Source of the DNA: Nitrospirota bacterium
GTDB taxonomy: Bacteria; JACPQY01
Assembly: GCA_016190245.1 (NCBI GenBank)
Contig: JACPQY010000011.1
Span: forward strand, 62,001 to 126,000
DNA length: 64,000 nt
Direction: 5' to 3'
In this document: piece after piece, positions 49,614 through 58,638 of the stretch
Layout: each line of letters opens with the position of its first letter
Position numbering within the stretch: the stretch's first letter is position 1
Translations under genes and position numbers: made by a program
Notes under the pieces: generated by a model
What the model was told of the DNA's origin: nothing
The model's database searches: none
Seen by the model: only the letters and a program-made list of their open reading frames with translations

Positions 49614-50690
49614 ATGGAATCGCCGATCGGCCGAGTCACGATCAAGATCGCCAACCGACTCATAGGCGACGGCGAACCCTGTTTCGTCATGGCCGAGGCC
49701 GGCAGCAACCACAACGGGAACTTCGAGCAGGCTCTCAGGTTAATCGATGCCGCCGTGGAGGCCGGGGCCGATGCGGTGAAGTTCCAGAATTTCAAGGCGG
49801 CGAGGCTCTACCCCAGAAACGCGGGCCGCTCCGACTATCTGAAACTCGAAAAAAGCATTTACGACATCATTCATGAGATGGAGATGCCGGAGAGCTGGGT
49901 TCCTCGCTTGGCCGAGTACTGCCGGGCGAGAGGGATTCTGTTTCTGTCTTCCGCTTTCGACGAAGCCTCGGTGGATCTCATCGAACCGTTCGTGCCGGCG
50001 TTCAAGATCGCGTCCTATGAAATGACCCACTACCCACTGATCGAGCACATCGTGCGCAAGGGAAAGCCGATGATCCTCTCCACCGGTTGCGCGGATCTGG
50101 TGGAAGTCGGCGATGTCGTTGACTTCATCCGTGGGCTAGGGCGAACGGATCTCATCTTGCTCCAATGCACGGCCAAGTACCCCGCGCCTGTCGAGACGCT
50201 CAATGTGCGCGCCTTGCCGGCCATCCGCGACGCAACGGGTTGCCTGGTGGGACTCTCCGACCACTCGCGCGACCCGGTGACGGGGCCGGCCGCGGCGGTG
50301 GCGCTGGGGGCGTGTGTCGTTGAAAAGCACTTCACGCTCAGCAATCGCCTGCCGGGACCGGACCACGGGTTCGCCCTCACTCCCGAGGACCTGAAACGGA
50401 TGGTTCGCGCGATCCGCGACACCGAGGCCGCCCTCGGGACGGGCGAAAAAATCCATAGCGCGGTCGAGGACGAGCTTCGACTTTTCGCCCGGCGCAGCGT
50501 CTTTGCCGTGCGGCCCGTCGCGCGCGGCGAGGCCTTTACGCGCGAGAACATCGCGGTGCTGCGAAACGGCAAGAACCGGGCCGGTCTACCGCCCTCGGAA
50601 TATCCGCGCCTGCTGGGCCGAGTGGCCGCCTGCCCCCTGGCCGAGGGGGAACCGGTATCGCGGCGGGCCGTCGTCAAGGGGAGACAATAG
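49614..50690 (+). CDS. NeuB-family nonulosonic acid synthase with C-terminal SAF domain
   Basis: A 358-residue sialic acid synthase-family enzyme that condenses phosphoenolpyruvate with an N-acetylated hexose to form a nonulosonate. The barrel has CFVMAEAGSNHNGNFEQALRLIDAAVEAGADAVKFQNF, SAFDEASVDLIEP, STGCADLVEV, LLQCTAKYPAPVE, LSDHS and EKHFTLSNRLPGPDHGFALTP, all typical. Residues of about 290-358 form the SAF (antifreeze-like) domain (RRSVFAVRPVARGEAFTRENI). It faces the convergent DUF115 gene; a second NeuB lies in the operon opposite. Sugar specificity (sialic, legionaminic, pseudaminic or other) cannot be set. Confidence 0.9.
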   Translation: MESPIGRVTIKIANRLIGDGEPCFVMAEAGSNHNGNFEQALRLIDAAVEAGADAVKFQNFKAARLYPRNAGRSDYLKLEKSIYDIIHEMEMPESWVPRLAEYCRARGILFLSSAFDEASVDLIEPFVPAFKIASYEMTHYPLIEHIVRKGKPMILSTGCADLVEVGDVVDFIRGLGRTDLILLQCTAKYPAPVETLNVRALPAIRDATGCLVGLSDHSRDPVTGPAAAVALGACVVEKHFTLSNRLPGPDHGFALTPEDLKRMVRAIRDTEAALGTGEKIHSAVEDELRLFARRSVFAVRPVARGEAFTRENIAVLRNGKNRAGLPPSEYPRLLGRVAACPLAEGEPVSRRAVVKGRQ

Positions 50691-50696
50691 GGGCCA

Positions 50697-50725
50697 ACGG
50701 ACGGCCACACGCGCGTGGCCGCCGT
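50697..50725. terminator. terminator-like hairpin between convergent genes
   Basis: ACGG...CCGT and the inner GGCCAC/GTGGCC stems pair around a CGCG-rich loop between neuB (ends 50690) and the leftward DUF115 gene (ends 50733). No T-run, so termination strength is uncertain. Confidence 0.45.
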
Positions 50726-50732
50726 GTAGCCT

Positions 50733-52631
50733 TCACCGGCCTACTCTGCCTCTCGCTTCCTCAGCTAGCGTTCGCCCCGCCCCGCGGAGCTCGGCCGGGA
50801 GCCAGACACAGGTTTGCACGAGGATGTCCATGAAACCCCGCAGCTTCTCGGACTGGATTTCCGAGGAGACCTGTGACGCCGAGCAGAATCTCGATGTTTC
50901 CCGGACGTGCTTCAGATGAGCCCGGCCCGCCACTGCCCGGTCTATGACAGGGTTGGATCGGAAGAAGCGTCCCAGATCGTGGAGCGTCCGACCTACCCGC
51001 AGATCCGAGGCATTGCGGCCGCCAATCCGCAAGCCTGCGCTCAGGCCCGCGCGCATCAACTCGATCTTGCCCCGCCCTGCTTCGACAGAGGACGCCGCTT
51101 CTTCAAGCCAGCATGAAAGCCCCAAGGCGGTAGGGGGTCCCACCTGGGGCGACCTCGGACCCCGCCGCCAGTGCTTCGCCGGCCTCCCCTGTAGGAAACG
51201 GAGGCTCTCCCTAAGCTCGATGGTCTCGAAGCCTCGGATGAGCGCCCCACCCCCTGATCCGTTGAAGAGACGCAGGGACCGACTATTCGCCCGCCCGAAC
51301 CTTTCGAGCCAACGCAGGCTCATGCAGAGTTGGGGGGTGCTGACCACTTCACCGCCCCTGAGCCCCCGCGCCCGCCCCAGAGGGGGATTTCGGCCCTCGA
51401 AGATCGAAGGATCCACCGGCCAGCTTACGCGGCAGCCTCTCGCGTGCGAATGTGTCCGGCTGGGGGCGTGGTCCTGACCGACCAGGACAAAGGTTTTGCA
51501 GCCCATGAGCTGTGCCAGGGATACCGCCGCGCAGGTCACCGACGCCCCGTTCTGCAACGCCCCTGCCGACTGCCCGTGACTCTCCAACACCGCGGCGAGG
51601 GGACTGCGAACGGAGAGGTAGACGAGCTTCTCACCGTGCCGCACGCCGAAGACCCGAGGACTGACATGGAGAGCCGATACGACCGATGTGCGCCTCGGAA
51701 TGGGCAAGCCTTCGTAGAAGAAAGAGACATCAATCTGGCCCTCGTCACTCAGGACAAGATCCGGCCGCACTCCTTGTTCCAGAAGGGGCTTCAGAGCCGC
51801 GTCCGCCGCGATGACGAGGGCGCGCCTCGCCGCGGTGCGGAGGGCCGAATACGAGAGGTCGAGAGAGGGGCCGGCACCGACAATGAGGCACCCCCCCCCC
51901 GTATGGCAACCCCGCAGGAGCGAGGCGGGGCCGAGTCGGGCGAGCTGCGTTGCATTCGAAAGCTCTTGGGAGACCAGCCTCCGCACGACATGAAAGGACG
52001 CCCAGAATTGGCCGAGGTCATAGACCTCCTGCATGAAAGCCTGCAGTTCCCAGCGACGGACGGTCGCATGGTAGGCCATGGGTAGAATCGGAATCCGCAC
52101 TCCGCCGCGGCTGCGGGACACGTGTGCGGCCATGAAGCCGGTGATCTCCGAGAGGTCCGAGGTCAGGACCAGCCTTCCGCCGAGCAGCGCATTCGAAAGA
52201 TCAAGGCGACCCAACAGGATGCGCAGGAGTCTCAGCTCCGGCTCATAGACGAACACGGGGCGACGGCTTTCACCAAGAATCTCCCGGAGTCCCTCTCCCA
52301 GAGCCGTCCCGTACAGAACCACACCTTCATAGGGCGCGCATTTCAATCGACCAAGATCCGCTTCCACCTCCGCGGTCGGCCCCCGTGGGCTGTGCAGCGG
52401 GACGCCATCGAGTTCCCCCGTCCAAGCGCCATCCGGTCGCAGAAAAACGCGGACCCCCTTTGTGGACGCGGTGGCCACCGAGGCCGCCAAGCGGGGGTGC
52501 GAGACTCTCAGCGCGGAGAGGTTCTTCCGGAGCCGCTCGTCGGAGTCGAGCAGTGCCGGGAATCGCCGTACGCCTGCATCCGCCGTTCCCCTCCCGCTGA
52601 AGGGGCTGGACGCGCGCCCCCCCCGGCTCAT
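50733..52631 (-). CDS. DUF115/MptE-like protein (motility-accessory-factor-type glycan enzyme)
   Basis: A 632-residue protein; ATG 52631 is used, since the track's longer start overlaps the aminotransferase. Central signatures of DUF115 are present: GGCLIVGAGPSLDLSY, LVIAADAALKPLLEQGVRPDLVLSDE and CKTFVLVGQDHA. DUF115 occurs in flagellin-glycosylating Maf proteins and is distantly related to 6-hydroxymethylpterin kinase and nonulosonate transferases. The N-terminal ~150 residues match the Maf-N type loosely (YEGVVLYGTALGEGLREIL). A G10 tract encodes the glycine run before the nucleotide loop. It is the last gene of the glycan operon and may attach the sugar to a surface or flagellar protein. 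Confidence 0.78.
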   Translation of the reverse strand: MSRGGRASSPFSGRGTADAGVRRFPALLDSDERLRKNLSALRVSHPRLAASVATASTKGVRVFLRPDGAWTGELDGVPLHSPRGPTAEVEADLGRLKCAPYEGVVLYGTALGEGLREILGESRRPVFVYEPELRLLRILLGRLDLSNALLGGRLVLTSDLSEITGFMAAHVSRSRGGVRIPILPMAYHATVRRWELQAFMQEVYDLGQFWASFHVVRRLVSQELSNATQLARLGPASLLRGCHTGGGCLIVGAGPSLDLSYSALRTAARRALVIAADAALKPLLEQGVRPDLVLSDEGQIDVSFFYEGLPIPRRTSVVSALHVSPRVFGVRHGEKLVYLSVRSPLAAVLESHGQSAGALQNGASVTCAAVSLAQLMGCKTFVLVGQDHAPSRTHSHARGCRVSWPVDPSIFEGRNPPLGRARGLRGGEVVSTPQLCMSLRWLERFGRANSRSLRLFNGSGGGALIRGFETIELRESLRFLQGRPAKHWRRGPRSPQVGPPTALGLSCWLEEAASSVEAGRGKIELMRAGLSAGLRIGGRNASDLRVGRTLHDLGRFFRSNPVIDRAVAGRAHLKHVRETSRFCSASQVSSEIQSEKLRGFMDILVQTCVWLPAELRGAGRTLAEEARGRVGR

Positions 52632-52671
52632 CCAGGTCGTGCGGCGGCCTCGCCGCAGGCAGGGAAAGGCT

Positions 52672-54045
52672 TCATCTTTCCCCGTCGATCTCGGAGATGG
52701 CCTCCTCGTACACCTGCAAGCCTTCGAGCAGGGCATCATCCGGCATGTTCAGCGGCGGGCCCAACTTCAGAGTCCCCCGACCCGTCCGGATGCTGAACAC
52801 CCCTTTCTCAAGAGCCCTCTCGACAACGCGATCCACAAAGGGCACATCCAGTTCCTTTCCCGATTTCTGGGTGAAGTAGACCGCCCACAGCATGCCTTTT
52901 CCCATGAAGCGGCCGATGCGCTTCGGGAAGCGCTCCTTCCAACGGGCAAGCACCTCCTCGATGATCTTTCCCTTCCGGGCCGACTCCGCGACCAAGTTCT
53001 CACGTTCGAAAACCTCCAGGTTGGCCAGACCCGCCGCACACGCGATCGGGTGCCCGCCGTGGGTGCTCGTGTAGGCGGGGTCCAGGTCGATCAGGTCCCC
53101 TCGGCCCAGGACGAAAGAAAGCGGCACACTGGACGAAGTTCCTTTGCCGCAGATCACGAGGTCGGGCTCAACCCCATAGTGCTCAAAGCAGAACAACCTG
53201 CCTGTGCGACCGAATCCCGCCTGCACCTCGTCAAAAATCAGGAGGGCACCGTGGTCCCGACTGAAGCGGCGCATTTCCTGGATGTAGGCCTCCGGATAGA
53301 ATACCGCTCCCCACCCTTGGAAAGACTCCACCACGAACGCAGCGGCGCGCCTCGCATCATGTCCCTTCTTCAGGAGGCGGGCGACATCACGCCTGAAGAG
53401 CTCTGCTCCACTCGTCTGAGCAGCCCCCCTCAGCCACGGATAGGGGAATGGCATGTGAACCATGTGGGGATCGTGATGACCGATCCATGCCTTCGCGTCG
53501 TGCTGACCGCCGATCATCTGGGCACCCATGGTCTTGCCGTGGAAGTTCCCCACGGATCCGATGAGGAGCTTGCGAACCGGCTTCCGCGTGCGGCCATAGA
53601 GACGCGCGAGCTTGACGGCCCGCTCCGTCGCCTCGGTGCCGGTGGAAAAGAGCGAAGCCTTGTCCAAGTAGGGCGGTGTGAACTCGACGAGTTTCTTGAG
53701 ATAGCGCGCGCGAATCTCGGTAGGGTAGGAATAGCTGTGTAGAAGCTGTTCCGACTGCTCCTGGATGGCCTTGACGATGTGGGGATGGCCGTGCCCCGCG
53801 TTGGTCACGAAGATGGTGGAGGAAAAATCGATCCAAGCGTTGCCCCACGCGTCAAAGACCTGGTACCCCTTCGCGCGATCCCAGACAACCGGCAACTGAT
53901 CCCGCACGTTCGAAGACTCGTAGCGCGCGATCTGCTCGATGATGGGAAGAGATTCCGGCACGGGGATGGCCGTCACGATCCGCCGGTGGCGTGTGTCAAC
54001 CCGCTCCACCCTCCTCGGCGCCAGGTTGAACGAATAGGCGGTCAT
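52672..54045 (-). CDS. class III PLP-dependent aminotransferase
   Basis: A 457-residue class III (omega-type) aminotransferase starting at ATG 54045, which overlaps the sulfotransferase stop (ATGA). Signatures: FDAWGNAWIDFSSTIFVTNAGHGHP, FSTGTEATERAVKLAR, LLIFDEVQAGFGRTGRLFCFEHYGVEPDLVICGKGTSSSVPLS with the PLP lysine in ICGKG, and YTSTHGGHPIACAAGLA. It resembles 4-aminobutyrate/ornithine-type enzymes rather than the DegT sugar aminotransferases. In this operon it may aminate a sugar precursor or make an amino-acid substituent. Confidence 0.88.
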   Translation of the reverse strand: MTAYSFNLAPRRVERVDTRHRRIVTAIPVPESLPIIEQIARYESSNVRDQLPVVWDRAKGYQVFDAWGNAWIDFSSTIFVTNAGHGHPHIVKAIQEQSEQLLHSYSYPTEIRARYLKKLVEFTPPYLDKASLFSTGTEATERAVKLARLYGRTRKPVRKLLIGSVGNFHGKTMGAQMIGGQHDAKAWIGHHDPHMVHMPFPYPWLRGAAQTSGAELFRRDVARLLKKGHDARRAAAFVVESFQGWGAVFYPEAYIQEMRRFSRDHGALLIFDEVQAGFGRTGRLFCFEHYGVEPDLVICGKGTSSSVPLSFVLGRGDLIDLDPAYTSTHGGHPIACAAGLANLEVFERENLVAESARKGKIIEEVLARWKERFPKRIGRFMGKGMLWAVYFTQKSGKELDVPFVDRVVERALEKGVFSIRTGRGTLKLGPPLNMPDDALLEGLQVYEEAISEIDGER

Positions 54046-54992
54046 GCCCTGCGGCCTCCTCCACCACCAGCATAGCCGAGGTCCTCGCAAAACTCATTGA
54101 ATCGGTCACGCACGGCCGGAGCCAAGTCGAAGACGTGGTCGTGGGTCACTTGGTGATACTCTTCCAGTCCGCGCATGTGCGAGCGGGATAATCCGCTGAG
54201 TTCGAGCCCGGCCCAATCTGCCAAGCGGCCCGCGACGCCTTCCACATCCCTGACGAGTTCCTCGTACTTCACTCGGCGAACACGAACGGGCTCGTTCTGA
54301 GCCCCTTCCAGCCCTGCTTGAACCATCCGGCACCAGTTGTAGGCCGCACGCGTTGCCGGGTTCCACCTCGACCAATCGGATCGGTACCGCTCCTCCACGA
54401 AGAAGGGGCAGGCATCCGGGGATTCGGAGCCCCTCCTGAACCAGGTGGTCACCCATTCCCGATAGTACGTGTCGGAATACCAAGCCCTTCGCAAACCGGA
54501 CGCGACAACGTCTCGGCCGTCGCGGATCAGGTGAATCACCTTCAGGCGAGGGAACCATTGGACCATTCGTTCCGGGATGAGATGAAGGTCGGGGTGCTTG
54601 AAAACGAAGGACCAAGAACGGCTCGATCGGAGCTGGTGGTACTCACGTCTTCGGTCGGGGAACCCCAACCTTTCGATCAGCTTGTCCCAAGACAGGTAGT
54701 TGAAACTGAAGCTGTAGCCCGGTCTGAGATTCACGCGGCGTCCAAGGAGCCGAGGATAGAACTCAACCTCGTGCAAGCAAACATCGAGGAGGAAGCGCGC
54801 GCCTGCATCCGTCATGTCGCCGGTGGCCAGCACACCGGCTGCGGCCGGCAGGCAGGGCGGCTCGTAGGCGAAGACCGTGTTCTCACAGCTACCAAGTATG
54901 CGCCCTAAGATGCCCGTCCCGGATCGAGCGGCTCCGGTGATGAGGAGCATCGGAAGATCCAGTTCCGGGTTGCCGGATGGGAGATTGTGCAT
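54042..54992 (-). CDS. sulfotransferase family protein
   Basis: A 316-residue PAPS-dependent sulfotransferase-like enzyme. The 5'-phosphosulfate loop reads LLITGAARSGTGILGRIL (16-33) and the 3'-phosphate loop LKVIHLIRDGRDVVASGLRRAW. A basic middle with many Trp/Tyr residues and a C-terminal VRRVKYEELVRD (family motif) follow. Sulfation of a surface sugar is the likely role; sulfotransferase genes in bacterial glycan loci often decorate capsules or Nod-like signals. It is 42 bp after the cytidylyltransferase and coupled to the aminotransferase. Confidence 0.85.
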   Translation of the reverse strand: MHNLPSGNPELDLPMLLITGAARSGTGILGRILGSCENTVFAYEPPCLPAAAGVLATGDMTDAGARFLLDVCLHEVEFYPRLLGRRVNLRPGYSFSFNYLSWDKLIERLGFPDRRREYHQLRSSRSWSFVFKHPDLHLIPERMVQWFPRLKVIHLIRDGRDVVASGLRRAWYSDTYYREWVTTWFRRGSESPDACPFFVEERYRSDWSRWNPATRAAYNWCRMVQAGLEGAQNEPVRVRRVKYEELVRDVEGVAGRLADWAGLELSGLSRSHMRGLEEYHQVTHDHVFDLAPAVRDRFNEFCEDLGYAGGGGGRRA

Positions 54993-55034
54993 GTCAAGAC
55001 GACAAGATACGCTTCGCCCGCTTCCTCCCCATCC

Positions 55035-55763
55035 TCATGAGGCTCCAGACACGTCGGATCTCGGTTCGGATGTGATCTCCTCGGCTACGCGCACAACTTC
55101 GGAGGCCTCCACCCCAACCACGTCCCCCACGCGGCGTCCGATCTCCTGGAGGAGGGCCAGATCTCGCGGATAGTCCAAGTCCAGTTTGACGCGGGTACGC
55201 AGAGGCTCCGCCACTTCGATCCGGGTCACCTTGAACTTCTGCATGTTCTTATAGAAGTATGGAAAGACGTGTTCACGATCGTGAGGTTCGGTGGCCTCCT
55301 CGTGGATCCGCTTGAGACATTCGAACCTGATGAACTCTCCGGCAAAGTCATTCTCGCGGTCCGGAAATGTCGGGTTCTTCCAGCCCACAAAGTCCATGCG
55401 TTCGCTCAGACCGTACTGGACCAGCCGGTCCATCTCCGTCCAGGCGAGAAAGACATTGTCCCCCGTCACCCGGACTACGTACGGGGACGGGTGCTCCAGC
55501 GAAGCTCGGTAGTAGCGGTCCACCAGATCGTTCTCCGACCCACGGAAGACGGCAAAACCGAGACGAGCGGCGTGTTCGGCCAGGATCGTATCCTGAGGGA
55601 GGGCGGAGGTGGCGAGGACGATCCTGTCGATCTCCCGTGCCCGAGCCAGGCGTCGCAGGACCACTTCAACGACGGGGACACCGCCGATGGGCTCGAAGCT
55701 CTTGCCCGGCCTCCGCCGAGAGCCCATCCGCGCCTGGACAATCGCCACGACACGCTCGCTCAT
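55035..55763 (-). CDS. cytidylyltransferase-family sugar activator (SpsF-like)
   Basis: A 242-residue nucleotidyltransferase starting at ATG 55763 (MSERVVAIVQARMGSRRRPGKSF). VAIVQARMGSxRxPGKSF is the CTP-binding loop of the SpsF/NeuA/KdsB group; IVLATSALPQDTILAEHA, FRGSENDLVDRYYRAS and VVRVTGDNVFL fit SpsF rather than KdsB. It likely makes CMP-sugar from the operon's acid sugar. Stands 36 bp after the GSA-like aminotransferase. Confidence 0.9.
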   Translation of the reverse strand: MSERVVAIVQARMGSRRRPGKSFEPIGGVPVVEVVLRRLARAREIDRIVLATSALPQDTILAEHAARLGFAVFRGSENDLVDRYYRASLEHPSPYVVRVTGDNVFLAWTEMDRLVQYGLSERMDFVGWKNPTFPDRENDFAGEFIRFECLKRIHEEATEPHDREHVFPYFYKNMQKFKVTRIEVAEPLRTRVKLDLDYPRDLALLQEIGRRVGDVVGVEASEVVRVAEEITSEPRSDVSGAS

Positions 55764-55799
55764 CGCTTGCCTCCCCAAGGTCCTTGCACCGGTCCCCCG

Positions 55800-57383
55800 T
55801 CAGTTCGCGGTTTGCTTTTGCGCCCTGAGATTGCGGAACACGGGTTGGGAGGGCACACCCTCCATGAAACGCTCGGGCTGACCGGATTCGATCGCCTTCT
55901 CGAGCACGTCCAGGGTTTCCTGGAAGGCGCGGACGGTGACCATGAGATCCTCATCGCTGTGGGAGTAGGAGAACCCGAGGCCGGCGTAGCAGAGGATGCC
56001 GCGCTTGAGCATCTCCTGCTGGAACAGTGCAGGCAAAATGTACGAGATCTCACCCGTCCGATCTCTGAAGATCATCTGCTGCCGTACGGGGAAACCGACG
56101 GTCTGCACGTGATCCGACAGGCCACGGTCTCGAACGAGACGGTTGAAATTGTCGAAGATGATCTTCCCCGCCTTCCAGAGTTGACGGATCACGCGGTGCT
56201 CGCGGTAGAAGTTCAGGGCTGCAGCCGCGGCCGCGAGGGTCAAGACTTCGCCCCCATAGGTGCTCGAGAAGAAGACTTTTTCGAAATGACGCATGTACTG
56301 CTCGCGACCGACCAGAACTCCGATCGGCATCCCGTTGGCGATCCCCTTGCCGAACGTGGCCAAGTCCGGTGTGACCCCGAACAGCTCCTGGGCTCCACCT
56401 TCCGCAAACCGGAAGCCGGTCAACATCTCGTCGAAGATGAGGAGCGCGCCTTCCTCCGCCGTCATCTCCCTGACGGCATCGAGGAAACCGCCAACCGGGA
56501 ACTCGTACATGGCGGGCTCCATGATCACGCAGGCGACTTCGCCCTTGTGCTTGGAGAAGATGTCCTCGAGGGATGCTGGATCGTTGTATCGGAATGGGAT
56601 CGTCATTTTCCTGACCGCCTCGGGGATGCCCCACGAGCGGTCCGTGGTGCCGATGAACCAGTCCTGCATGCCGTGGTAGCCGAGGCAGGCAACCTTATCC
56701 CGCCCTGTGATGTGCCGTGCCAGGCGGACGGCCATGGCCGTCACGTCCGAGCCGTTTTTCCCGAATCGCGCCATTTCCGCGCACGGGATTCTCTCCGTCA
56801 GCATGTCGGCCACCTTCACTTCGAGCGGGTGCATCATGGAGAACGTGATCCCGTCCGAGAGCTGGGCTTTGATCGCCTCGTCCACCGCGGGAACGGAGTA
56901 GCCCAGAGTGAGCGGAAAACAGGCGAGGCAGTAGTCGATATACTCGTTGCCGTCCACGTCCCAGACATGGGACCCCTTCCCGCGAGCCAGATACTTTGGG
57001 GAGACACCATCGACAAAGCACCCCGGCCCCTTGGAGAGGGTTTGAGTCCCGGCCGGTATGACACGGAGCGCCTTCCTCCATTGCTCTTCGGATCGCGTCA
57101 TAGGCCGACGTGTGCCGAGTCCCTGACCGGCTCCCGGCGAAAACGCGTAGGTGCCCAGCCGATAGGCCGTCGGATCGTAGAACTTGTTCTCGAAAACCCC
57201 GGACCGAACGGCACAGCATTCCCCGCAGCCGGACTTCCCGGACAAAGCCGTCCCCTCCATTGATGGACAATCCTGACACCCTTTGAGTTGCCTCGCGTTC
57301 CTGAAGTAAGCGGGCGTCCCGCTCACCTGACCCGGAGCGGGCCCACCCGCTTCGAGAGGCGATTCAGCAGACAAGGTATTCAT
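55800..57383 (-). CDS. glutamate-1-semialdehyde aminomutase-like aminotransferase with Cys-rich N-terminal extension
   Basis: A 527-residue class III PLP enzyme. The domain typical of the family begins near residue 95 (MTRSEEQWRKALRVIPAGTQTLSKGPGCFVDGVSP), with PLP lysine in ATFGKGIANGMPIG, LLIFDEMLTGFRFAEGG and SSTYGGEVLTLAAAAA. The first 94 residues are extra: CQDC (36-39) and CGECC (53-57) suggest a metal or Fe-S knuckle, followed by FENKFYDPTAYRLGTYAFSPG. ATG 57383 lies 20 bp inside the upstream gene, as expected for a coupled start; an internal ATG at codon 95 is an alternative. In sugar loci this class aminates keto-sugar precursors. Confidence 0.85.
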   Translation of the reverse strand: MNTLSAESPLEAGGPAPGQVSGTPAYFRNARQLKGCQDCPSMEGTALSGKSGCGECCAVRSGVFENKFYDPTAYRLGTYAFSPGAGQGLGTRRPMTRSEEQWRKALRVIPAGTQTLSKGPGCFVDGVSPKYLARGKGSHVWDVDGNEYIDYCLACFPLTLGYSVPAVDEAIKAQLSDGITFSMMHPLEVKVADMLTERIPCAEMARFGKNGSDVTAMAVRLARHITGRDKVACLGYHGMQDWFIGTTDRSWGIPEAVRKMTIPFRYNDPASLEDIFSKHKGEVACVIMEPAMYEFPVGGFLDAVREMTAEEGALLIFDEMLTGFRFAEGGAQELFGVTPDLATFGKGIANGMPIGVLVGREQYMRHFEKVFFSSTYGGEVLTLAAAAAALNFYREHRVIRQLWKAGKIIFDNFNRLVRDRGLSDHVQTVGFPVRQQMIFRDRTGEISYILPALFQQEMLKRGILCYAGLGFSYSHSDEDLMVTVRAFQETLDVLEKAIESGQPERFMEGVPSQPVFRNLRAQKQTAN

Positions 57384-58638
57384 GGTTCACCTCCAGCACA
57401 CGTTTCCCAGTGGTCTGAGCGCTTTCACGGGCCAGGACATTGAAAACGATCTCCCACAACGGGAGATCCGGACTCTCCTCTGTCTTGACGTAGTCTCTCA
57501 TGAATCGTGCGTAGGCTTCCTGATCCACGTTGAAAACGTCATCCCACTCGATGGACTGCGGATCCTCCATGTACCACAACCGCTTGCCCAGGGCCCTGGC
57601 AAACCCATCCAGGTAGCGCCGATGGTGAGTCCGGTGGAGGTAGCGGGTCGTGAAGAGGAGCACGGGCTTTCGCGCCATGACCGCACAGCCGATCGCGGTG
57701 CTGCGGTGGGCAAGCACGAGACGGGCTTGCCTCACCAAGCGGGGAGTGGCGTTGAACACGACCTCGCGTCCACCAAACCAATCCTCTCGTGCCCGATACT
57801 CTCCTTTCGGATCCGCCGCCACCACCACCCTCAACCCCAGCCTCGACTCGACCATGTCCAGGAAACTCCGAAGAGCCGCATAGTACTCCTGGGGGCGGAT
57901 GTCGAGCCTCAGCCCCAAGGCGGTCAGGTCGGGATGCGAGGGAAGAAACTCATCCAGAAAAACCGCCTCCGTCAGCGAACCGGCGGGGTCTTGGAGGCAT
58001 GACCGAAACGCCTCGTAGTCCTGTGAATGGGCCCAGATGGCTCTCGTCGTTGGCCCAACCGGGAACTCCTGTTCGATGCTCTTCCAGCCGGCGTAGACAA
58101 CGTAGTCCGCGGGGCGAAGGCCGTCCGGAATGTCTGGCGCGCTCACGGTCCGGTGTCCGCCGGATACGCCGGCCGCCGGTTCCACCGGCAGAGGACAGTT
58201 TCGAACGTCCAGATAGGGCGTCCCCGAGCGACTCAGGCCGACGAACAGGTCATGGCTGCGCGGGCCATAGCTGACGAGAGGGACAGCCAGCCATGCATTC
58301 TTCACAGCACGCTCATAGTCCTCCGCACGCCAAGCACCCTGAACTACCTCGAGCTCAATGTCGCGGTACTGGGTGTAGTGCCCCCTCTCATGTCGCAGCA
58401 TGGGGAACAGAACATCGGCGACATCGAGGACTTTCACCCGGCAGCCCCTTTTTGCCATGTACCCGAGCCCAAATCGCACATAGTCGCGAGCCATGACCGG
58501 CAGATGGATCAGGACCACGATGAGTTTCGAGTCTCCCCGTGTTTCGGGGGCAGGACGTCCGGCTGACGTGCCCGTCGGAACCGCCGGTCCCGTCTCGACA
58601 GCAGAGGGTGCTTCGCCGCTCTCCGTACTGACGCTCAC
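57364..58638 (-). CDS. surface-polysaccharide-locus protein, possible glycosyl/capsule synthesis enzyme
   Basis: A 424-residue protein starting at GTG 58638, which overlaps the KdsC-like stop (GTGA); the track's earlier start is rejected. An acidic/Pro-rich leader of ~35 residues precedes LIVVLIHLPVMARDYVRFGLGYMAKRG, and the C-terminal half (REVVFNATPRLVRQARLVLAHRSTAIGCAVMARKPVLLFTTRYL) looks like the nucleotide-sugar-binding half of a GT-B glycosyltransferase or a capsule-type protein. No catalytic motif is certain. Position between the KdsC-like and aminotransferase genes supports a role in the same glycan. Confidence 0.65.
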   Translation of the reverse strand: MSVSTESGEAPSAVETGPAVPTGTSAGRPAPETRGDSKLIVVLIHLPVMARDYVRFGLGYMAKRGCRVKVLDVADVLFPMLRHERGHYTQYRDIELEVVQGAWRAEDYERAVKNAWLAVPLVSYGPRSHDLFVGLSRSGTPYLDVRNCPLPVEPAAGVSGGHRTVSAPDIPDGLRPADYVVYAGWKSIEQEFPVGPTTRAIWAHSQDYEAFRSCLQDPAGSLTEAVFLDEFLPSHPDLTALGLRLDIRPQEYYAALRSFLDMVESRLGLRVVVAADPKGEYRAREDWFGGREVVFNATPRLVRQARLVLAHRSTAIGCAVMARKPVLLFTTRYLHRTHHRRYLDGFARALGKRLWYMEDPQSIEWDDVFNVDQEAYARFMRDYVKTEESPDLPLWEIVFNVLARESAQTTGKRVLEVNHEYLVC

